64,000 bases of DNA. It comes from Lycocorax pyrrhopterus obiensis (lineage: Eukaryota > Chordata > Aves > Passeriformes > Paradisaeidae). The position numbers were made by a program, and so were the translations under genes. Shown one piece after another: positions 56,135-64,000 of the stretch. The stretch covers positions 37,823,768 through 37,887,767 of the forward strand of contig JACSVZ010000009.1 of the NCBI GenBank assembly GCA_014706295.1, given 5' to 3'. Numbering within the stretch: the stretch's first letter is position 1; every line of letters begins with the position of its first letter. The notes under the pieces are model-generated. The model saw only the letters and a list, made by a program, of their open reading frames with translations, had not been told where the DNA came from and made no database searches.

Positions 56135-58415
56135 ACCCTTCCCTTGGATGCCATCCAGGGAGAGGCAAACAAGCTCCTCCATCCCATCCCGAAGTTCAGC
56201 CTCTTGGACAGTGACCTACTCAATCTTGATTATGTAAAAAATTCCGTGGAAAATCAATTGAAGCTGTTCCAGGGAGAGCTGCTTCGTTAACGTGTAAGAA
56301 TCCAGCGGAGGGAATGAGCGTTACCCTTGGGATGAAACTTTGGAAGTGCTGGGGCACTGATAAACCCTAAAATTCCTATAAACTAAACCCCGAAGGCAGC
56401 CTAAGGCTGTTGATAAGACAGAGCTTAGTGGTGCTGAGGGGAGAAGGGAAAAACCCTGCGTTAATTCTCTTTAATTATCCACAACAAATCCTAAATCCCA
56501 GCTTCTTTCCTCGGCTGCTGTCCCCTCCTGGATTGAGGGGAGAACAGAACTTTAATGGTTTAATTCAGAATATTTTTAGGAGTTGTGTAGCTGTTTGAGG
56601 TCTTTTGGGATAAATTCTGCCCGATATCGGAATGGGAGCGTTGAGGTTTTCCCAGCTTGAGGGTTAATATCCCATTCCAAGCACGCTGTAGGATGGCAAT
56701 CCATAGATTTCTGCCAGATCCTGAATTATTTGGGATCGGGCTTGCATGGAAAAGACCTTTAAAGTGTTTGGGAAGAACCTTGAGTCCCCAGGGGCTGTGG
56801 GGTCTGTAAGAGATCCAAATTTGGGATTCCCTGGGGAGCTGTTGCATCCACGTCAAGGTGCCAAATCCGCATTAAAAAAAGGAATTAATTTCTGGGAAAA
56901 AACAGGTGGAATTTGGTGTCTGTGGGGCATTTTGTGGTGCTGGAGGGCAGTGGGAGCCTGGTGGAAGGGAATTTTGGGGTCAGTGAAAAGGCAGGAATGG
57001 TTGGTAGGAAGCGATCCCAGGTGCGAATTCCAGGAATTGGAGCCTCGGGTGCCCCCAACAGAGAGATTTGACTTTTCTGTGCCCATCCTGCCCATCCCGG
57101 CCCATCGGTGGGAAGCTGGATGCTCCTGGAAAAACAGAGCATGGAGCAGCCTGGGATTAATGCCAGGAGATCCCAAGACCTTGGCAAGGCATCAGATGTG
57201 GGATCAGATCCCTCCATGGATTTTGGATCCAACCACTCCACGGGGCTGAGCTCCCTCTCCACCCCCAGGTGACTCTCGGGAATCTGTTTGGGTTTCCAAC
57301 CCAACCTTCCCGAGCCAAATCCAGCGGGATTCCCACAGTTCCAGGCTGCTCCAGAGCATCACCCGGCACTGACTGAATCCTGAGCCTTGGGATTATGGAT
57401 TCGCACCCAAATTCTCCCACGAGCCCAACCCCAAAAGCCGTTTCCAAGGTCCACAGAGGCCACTGGAATATTTTCTGGGATGCTGGATTTCTCTGCACCG
57501 CATTTCATCTCCATGCTCCACAGAATTCCATGATTTTTCCCATTTTTCCGGCACCATCCCTGTGTTCATTTGCTTTCGGCTCTGCCTCTAATCGCTCCCG
57601 TTGCTAATGAGTGACTCCTGGATGCTAATTAGCATCCAGCCCCATCCATGGATATTTTTCCATGCATCCCTAAACCACTCATGCTGTTCACACACTCCAT
57701 GGAATGATATCCCTGGGAAGCAGATGCGGGGCATGTGGTGCGAGATGCCAGCCTGAATTCCACGTGGGAACGGGTCAGGAATGATTTACATCCCCCTCCA
57801 TTCCTAAACGACCTTGCTGATGGCATCCATTCATTTTCCAGCGCTGAATTGCGGGAGACAAACCATTCCAGGCGGATCCAACGGGATGTGCTTCACCTGC
57901 TGAGCTAAACACGTGTTAAAACCCCAACTACAAGACAATTTTCCAATTAAGAAATTCCGTGGATGGCTGGGAATGCGGCAGGAAAACGCTGCCGTGGCAC
58001 AGAGCAGATGTTGGATGCTCAGGAAGAATTTCTGCAACCTCTACTCTGCCGCGGGATGAATTTCCAGGAGGATTTTGTGGATCCCAGCCCGCACGCCCTC
58101 GGGGAGGAATCAGAGCCGCTCTTCCCTGAGTTTCTCTTGGCTGCGCAAATGTTTTGGAGCGAGTTGGGGTTGGGTTTCCAGCGGGAGAGCCGCGGTGGTG
58201 GCACGGGGGTATTTATGGGGTGCAGCTGCCCCTCCCTCCCACAGGACCTTCACGAGTCTCCCACCATCGGATTTCCTTCCGGTTTTCCAAGGTCGGCTCA
58301 GAATCCAAAGGCAGGGAAGGATTTTTGAGGGTGGTTTGGGGTTTTTGTTGTGAAAACATTAAAATTTAACATCTGCTTTCTGCACGACTCGTCCTCTCAG
58401 AGGGGGATTGAGCCA
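56135..58415. other. Intergenic, no gene recognised
   Basis: No element, RNA gene or coding exon recognised. Frames are short and of no known family. Confidence 0.5.
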
Positions 58416-58417
58416 AG

Positions 58418-58500
58418 AATTATCATGGAATCATGGAATTGAGTTGGAAGTGACCCAAAGGATCATTGAGTCCTGCACAGGACAAACCCAAAATCCAAGG
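58418..58500 (-). mobile_element. CR1 LINE 3' end, short
   Basis: ttatcatggaatcatggaat, gagttggaagtgacccaaag and gatcattgagtcctgcacag form a reverse CR1 terminus of a second subfamily type. Confidence 0.8.
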
Positions 58501-59669
58501 ATATTCCTGGACCTTAGGAAGGTGGTGGGAGATCCAGAGCTGCTGCAGATGGCACCGGCCTCTCATCCCACTCCAATTCCTTCCCCTCATCACTCATCGC
58601 TCCCAACATCCGCGTTTCTCCCCGTGATCCGCATCCAAAGCTCTTCCTGATATTTCAAGCAGCTTTCTCTCTACCTCCTCCTTGTTAATTCCCCGTCTAA
58701 TTTTAAACCTCATCCATAACGGGAGCTTTTCTCTGTTTCCTCCGTGTGTCGCCACATTTTTCTCTCCGTGTTTTTTCCATTTGCCACCGGCTCCTATTTA
58801 CATCTGTGTTTGGAAGAGACACGAAGCAAAACTTATGGCAAACCCCAAACTATTCTATAGAATCCGGAGATGCTTCCCAGTGTGGAGAATTGCCCGGGGA
58901 AGGAGCTTGAAATAAAATCCCCAAAAAAGCAGAGGATGCATCCAAGTGCTGCTCGAATCCGTGAGCTGGGTGTTTTTTGGCGGGGCTGAAAGAGCTGACA
59001 GTCAGCAAGTGAGGAAAGGAATTAATTCTGGCTATTTAATTAGAAAAATATTAAAAACTAGGAGTATATGAAAAGTTTAAATTCAATATTTAAATATTTT
59101 TTCATGCTCTACCGAACAGAAGAGCCCCAGACTGTGATAGGGGCTGTGCTAAAATAACATTTCTGAAGTTCAGGAAAATTAAGGGAGATGTTACACAACA
59201 GCATCTCCCGATGTCGCAATGGGATCCCCACCCCAGGCTGGGGAAAGTGGGCACCCAGCCAAGCCTGTGGGCTGCATTCCCTGCCCAGCCGGCTCCTTTT
59301 CCAGCAAATAAACGGAGTTCGCTCGGCTTTGACCTTAACTCACTTTTTAATTTATTTTTTTTTGGAATAGGAAGTCGTCAGAATGGTCCAACTGGCAGGT
59401 CAGCGAAACATCCCCCAGCTGGAGGCTGCCCTGACAGAATTATGGATTGCAGATGTTGCCTGGGAGCTGTTGGGATTCTGAGCGGGGCCAGGAGTCCCTG
59501 GGGTGGCTGTGGAGCTGCTTCCCAAGCCTTTGGGAAGAGGGGTTTGTTTTCCACTCCAAATGAACTTTTAACCATTTGGGGTTTGCTCTGCGTGCTGAAG
59601 ACAAGTGACAGAAAGCAGAAGATGAAGCAGAAGAAGCAGAAGATCCAGATCCTGATTCCTCCCTTCCCA

Positions 59670-59855
59670 GGAGGGATTTCCTCATGGAAAGGGCTTTCAT
59701 GCATTGGAACTGCTCAGGGAGGTTTGGGGTCCCCATCCCTGGAGGTGTCCAGGGAAGGACTGGACGTGGCTCTGGTGACAAGGTGGGGATCGGGCACAGC
59801 TTGGACTCGGTGACCTTGGAGGGCTTTTCCAGCCTCAGGGATCCTGGGATTCTTC
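59670..59855 (+). mobile_element. CR1 LINE 3' end
   Basis: gatttcctcatggaaagggc, catgcattggaactgctcag, ccccatccctggaggtgtcc, ggactggacgtggctctggt and accttggagggcttttccag, ending cctgggattct. Confidence 0.9.
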
Positions 59856-60283
59856 CTGCACACTTGGGAAGTCCTACAGAAACGTGGCTTCAGGGCTTGG
59901 ATGTCACCCCAGCAGTGGTGGCACCTCAGAACTTGGTGTCAACAGATGTCGTTGGCCATGAGGGACTGGAGAAAGCCAAAGGCTGAAAATTACTTAAATT
60001 ATTGGGATTATTATAATTAAGAACATTCCAGCTGCAAAGATAAAAAGGGCGGTGTCAAATACTGACTTTGGGTCAAGTAATCCTGAGATCAGTCGCCTGA
60101 AAGGACAGAGATCCTTAAATCAGCTCCAGGAAACTGCTGGAGGTCCAGCCTTTGAGCCAAGCCTAGTTAAGCTGCACTCTGTAGGTTTTCCACTCCACGT
60201 TTATTCTCCAGAGAGCAGAGGTGCTCTTATCTCCATGGCCTCGTCCATAATTCAGTAGGGAAAATGTTATATTTGAGGTTATA

Positions 60284-60383
60284 CTTCTTCTTCTCCTTCT
60301 CCTTCTTCTCCTTCTTTTCGTTCTTCTCCTTTTCCTCCTCCTTCTTCTTCTTCTTCTTCTTCTTCTTCTTTTTTTTTTTTTTT
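60284..60383. repeat. CTT/GAA microsatellite with poly-T end
   Basis: Interrupted CTT/CTC units become ten or so pure CTT units and end in about 20 T. The minus strand is GAA-rich. The 64-residue glutamate-rich frame is this tract. Confidence 0.93.
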
Positions 60384-60384
60384 G

Positions 60385-61580
60385 TGTAAAATGCCATTTA
60401 TTGTTCTGCCCATTTTATCCCAGAAGCCAGCTTTGACTGCTGGAGATGAATTTGCTGTTGAGAAAGGCTCCAAGCACCTCCATGGACAAATCCCCCCGGA
60501 TGCATTCGCTTCTCCTCTGTCTTTTGATGACTCCCTTGGTTTTCACTGTGGCTTTTTTACCTGATTTAATTTGAAAAATGTGAGGATTCATTAATCATTT
60601 TTGGCAGATCTTTAGAGCCAGTGGACACAACGAACATGGGGACCTCGGCTTGAAGATGGGAAGGTCAAGAGGGGATGAAGATCTTCCTGCAGGGATATGG
60701 TGGAGCTGAGATCCCTGGATCTGTTCAGCCTGGCAGGAGCCCAGGATTGGTGGGAATGACTCTGGATATTTCTCCTGGCTGTATTCCATGCACGGCTGTC
60801 AGTCTGTGAGGGGTCTGGGACCATCCTCTGCCTTGTGTGCCTCCGGGATGGGGATGTGGAGCCAGGATGGGTGCGTGGCATGAGGGACTGAATGTCCCAG
60901 GAATCCTCTTTTCCAGGCTGTCCAGGAGCTCCACGGCACTAAATTCCTTTTATTTCCCTGCAGCCTCCCTCCCCAGACCTCACATCACTTCCCCCCTCGC
61001 CAAACAGCCAAGAGAAGACCCAAAGTTTACATTTTTCAAGAGAGCACTAAAATCAACAATTTCCTGTGCTCTTCTTACGCAGAGACCCCGGCCAGGGAGT
61101 CAGGAAGATTTAGGGGTAGGAACTCCTGCCCATTCCCGCCTGCGTGGGCTGCGATCTGGGATAATGAGGTGTTCACACTTTAACAAAGCTGGGGGAAGGT
61201 GTCAGATCCCTCTCCCACAGCTGGGCCGAGTGAGGGTGTGAGGGAACATTAAAGGCTCTGAGTGGAAAACAATAACAAACAGAAAAGGGGAGAAAAGCCA
61301 CGTTGTAAAGAAAAAGGAGAATAAAAAAGAAATGGGGTGGGACCTGTGTGGTGCTGAGCTCAAAGGCTCAGAGTTGTGTTCAGGGGGTGCTGATGATTGC
61401 CCCGAATAATCTCCCTTCCATGGGGGTTTTCAGAAGCTGTGCACTCCAGGGAGGGGTTTCCCTCAATTTGTTTTGGAACCAAAACCCCTCAAACCAGGCA
61501 GCTCCCAGGTGTGTGAATGAGGAACACAGAAATCTGGGATTAATTTTTTCCAGAGATGTAAAGATGCTGCTCTGGCCAAA
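60385..61580. other. Intergenic, no gene recognised
   Basis: No supported gene. An A-rich stretch at 61265-61335 precedes the CR1 copy. Confidence 0.45.
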
Positions 61581-61589
61581 CTGTGCCAG

Positions 61590-61970
61590 GGCCTCCCCAC
61601 CCTCCCCGGGAAGGATTTCTCCCCAAGAATCCCATCCATCCCTGCCCTCTGGCAGTGGGAAGCCATTCCCTGTGTCCTGTCCCTCCAGCCCTTGTCCCCA
61701 GTCCCTCTCCAGCTCTCCTGGAGCCCCTTTAGGCCCTGCAAGGGGCTCTGAGCTCTCCCTGGAGCCTTCCCTTCTCCAGGTGAACATTCCCAGCTCTCCC
61801 AGCCTGGCTCCAGAGGGGCTCCAGTCTCGGAGCAGCTCCAGGGCCTCCTCTGGACTCTCTCCAGCAGCTCCACGTTATTCCTGTGCTGTTGGCCCCAGGG
61901 TTGGGGCAGCTCTGCAGGTGGGGTCTCAGCTGAGCAGGGCAGAGGGGCAGAATCCCCCCTTTCCTGCTGC
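61590..61970 (-). mobile_element. CR1 LINE fragment, lacking its 3' end
   Basis: Reverse of the 50745 copy: cctgccctctggcagtggga, ccagcccttgtccccagtcc, tctcctggagcccctttagg, ccttctccaggtgaacattc, tctcccagcctggctccaga, then further 5' CR1 sequence (ctccagggcctcctctggac, gtgctgttggccccagggtt). The true 3' terminal 100 bp are absent. Confidence 0.9.
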
Positions 61971-61974
61971 CCAC

Positions 61975-63020
61975 ACTGGGATCAGCCCAGGGTTCAGGGA
62001 GTTCTGGGTGTGAGAGGACACAGCTGGGACATGTCCTGAGACAGAACCCTTGGATTAATGGAGGGAATGAGCAGGAATTCCCCCACCTGGACCCCCGCTC
62101 CTGGTGCTGGGCAGAGCCAGGACAGCCCCTGCCTGGTGTGACGGAGCTGGGGAAGAGCAGGGAAGGTGCAGCAGCACTGGGGAGTGCAGCCTGGAGCAAA
62201 GAAAAACATTTATTAAGAAATATTATAACTGTAAATGACCCAGACACAGAGAAGGGATTTTTTTTTCTTCTTTTTTTTTTGCTTGTTTTCCTTTCAGTTC
62301 TCTCCAGTTGGCCCAGAGACCCCTGGCAGCAGCTGGAAACCAAAGAGGCTTGGAGCCTGAGAGGCACATGAGCCCCAGACAGTTTGATTGCTCAAACATT
62401 TCTCAAAGATTAGCTTTGTCAAAGCAAGCACCGGGGAGGATAAATCACGTGGCTCGAGCTCAGCTCCGTCCAGGCTGCTCCAGAGAAAGGCAGACTCCAA
62501 AGGGGTGAGGAGATGGCAACGAGCTGGAGCTGCAATATCACACGGGAGAGCTTCCCACATAGATGAGGAGTAAAATCCAGGCAGGCACTTGCCCCATCCA
62601 AAAAAACCCTGCCTCAAGGCGTCACAGAGATGAGCCAGATGTTCCTCTGGTTCAAAAGGACATTAAACCACTATTTTTACCCTAAAAAAAAAAAAGAGGG
62701 GAGCTTAGAGGAGCCATCCATTTTGTCAGTGCTGTTTGCAGAACCCAGGGGTTAAAGTTAAGAGAAAAAACCCCAAGTCTGACGGTGATCCTGAGTGCAT
62801 CTGACTGTGCTGCTCGCTCCTCTTGGTTATTTTTAAATCCGGAGCTTGGAGCAGGGAGAAGATCCTTGGAGCTGCTGCTTGTGCCCGGGGACTGCTGGAG
62901 GGTTCAGGGCCGTGTCCTGCTGCAGGCCCTGCTCCAGAGGGCCAGGGCTGGGTTGGACACATCCTGAGGGATCCATGAGGGATTCCCTGCTCCATTCCAG
63001 GCTGGTTGAGCATTACAAAC
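61975..63020. other. Intergenic, no gene recognised
   Basis: T-rich run at 62261-62296 and a short A-run at 62683-62695. The sequence up to about 62160 may be older CR1. No gene supported. Confidence 0.4.
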
Positions 63021-63022
63021 AA

Positions 63023-63270
63023 TCCCAGAATATCCTGACCTGGAAAAGACCCACAAAGATCATAAATGCAACCCCTGGCCCTGCACAGCCACCCCAACAG
63101 CCCCACCCTGGGCATCCCTGGCAGCGCTGTCCAAACGCTCCTGGAGCTCTGGCAGCCTCGGGGCCGTGCCCATTCCCTGGGGAGCCTGGGCAGTGCCCAG
63201 CACCCTCTGGGGCAAAAATCTTTCCCTGATCTCCCACCTAAACCTCCCCCGGCGCAGTTGGAAACTGCTC
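63023..63270 (-). mobile_element. CR1 LINE 3' fragment
   Basis: caatcccagaatatcctgac, ctggaaaagacccacaaaga, tgtccaaacgctcctggagc, ccctggggagcctgggcagt and atctttccctgatctcccac. It is the same subfamily as the copy at 30635-30910. Confidence 0.9.
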
Positions 63271-64000
63271 CTTAAGGGAAAAACCATCACAAACTGGTTT
63301 GGATGAGCACCAGTAGGAAACCCCCCACAGCCAAGGGTTAAGGATCCACCCCAAGCATCCATCCACCTTTCCCAGCACATTCCAAGCCCTCTGTTGTTGT
63401 TTTTGATGCACTTCAGTCTAATTAAGCACAGTTTAAATATAGCCCAGCTCTTCCTTTGCTCCTCCAGCCCCAGCCTGGGAGGTTTTTTCCAGGGCCACAT
63501 GTAAGAACGATCTGCTTTGCCTCGCTTTTATTTATAGCTGCTCTTTGCAACTGGCTGCTTCTCAGTCCCAAGCAGAACCAGGAATTACCCTTAGGAAAGG
63601 GAAGAAAACACAGGGAGGGTGGGTTTAACCCAGTTGTTTCCCCAGCCAGCAGGGTCAGAGGCAGAGGATGGATCCCGGCATGGACACCATGCACTTATTT
63701 TCCAGCTCATTTTCTGCCCACACCTCACCAGAGGTGAAAATTCTTCTAATTTCTCTAATTTTCCTAATTGTCCTGATTTTTCTTTTTCATTTTTTCCCTA
63801 TTTTTTCCTGATTTTCCCAAGTCAGGAGCACTGACACACAGAAATGGGGTCCACGAGGTTTGACCAGGGGTGAAGCAACCCTGGATTTTGTGCAAATGCC
63901 TTTGAAAAGATCTTTGCCCACCTTTCATGCACACAATTATTTAAAACCAGTTTCTCTCTAAATATGAGCTGCTGCCTTTGGAGGAACGATCAGCCATCCT

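Noticed and set aside
55154..56182. 342-residue minus-strand frame with a repeated PRFYHKN-like motif
   Set aside because: It is generated by the 51-54 bp minisatellite. No start context, homologue or splice site supports a gene.
30990..64000. A second protein-coding gene upstream of RND3
   Set aside because: I examined the translated frames for family motifs and found only low-complexity, CR1 or chance frames. Distant single exons of an unknown gene cannot be excluded by eye.

Overview
The window looks like bird nuclear DNA, probably from a songbird-type genome. Three things point there: a vertebrate gene split by spliceosomal introns; about twenty fragments of the avian LINE CR1, with their typical 3' ends (for example tcatagaatcccagaatgg on one strand and its complement on the other); and a GC-rich background with many minisatellites. 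I see no bacterial, viral-particle or organellar gene organisation.

The only protein-coding gene I can support is a complete RND3 (RhoE), on the minus strand. Its coding exons run from 29876 down to 18906 (five exons, 735 nt, 244 codons plus stop). A TATA/CCAAT promoter in a CpG island lies near 30.1 kb, and a 3' UTR of about 1.8 kb ends near 17.13 kb. RND3 is an atypical Rho GTPase that stays GTP-bound and is farnesylated. It opposes RhoA/ROCK signalling by binding ROCK1 and p190RhoGAP. The P-loop, switch I, altered switch II, NKxD-equivalent and CTVM prenylation box are all visible. Intron 3 has a GC rather than a GT donor. Intron 1 is only 111 bp and very G-rich.

The flanks, 1-17.1 kb downstream and 30.3-64 kb upstream of the gene, hold no gene I recognise. 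This fits the gene-poor surroundings RND3 has in other vertebrates as I recall them. They do hold a possible LTR with a CpG-rich stretch (0.1-1.43 kb), scattered CR1 pieces in both orientations, a 668-nt almost pure purine microsatellite (10.6-11.3 kb), and unrelated minisatellites at 12.9-13.4, 13.75-14.07, 40.96-41.43, 48.36-48.99 and 55.37-56.13 kb. There is also an A-rich block (52.4-52.7 kb) and a CTT/GAA tract (60.3 kb). The RND3 transcription unit itself contains none of the CR1 or minisatellite insertions I can recognise.

Most long open frames are artefacts of minisatellites, microsatellites or CR1 copies. I found no new multi-gene system. The most interesting signals are the GC-AG intron, a perfect MEF2-type sequence forming the TATA box, a substitution at a ROCK1-site position of RND3, and the architecture of the tandem repeats.
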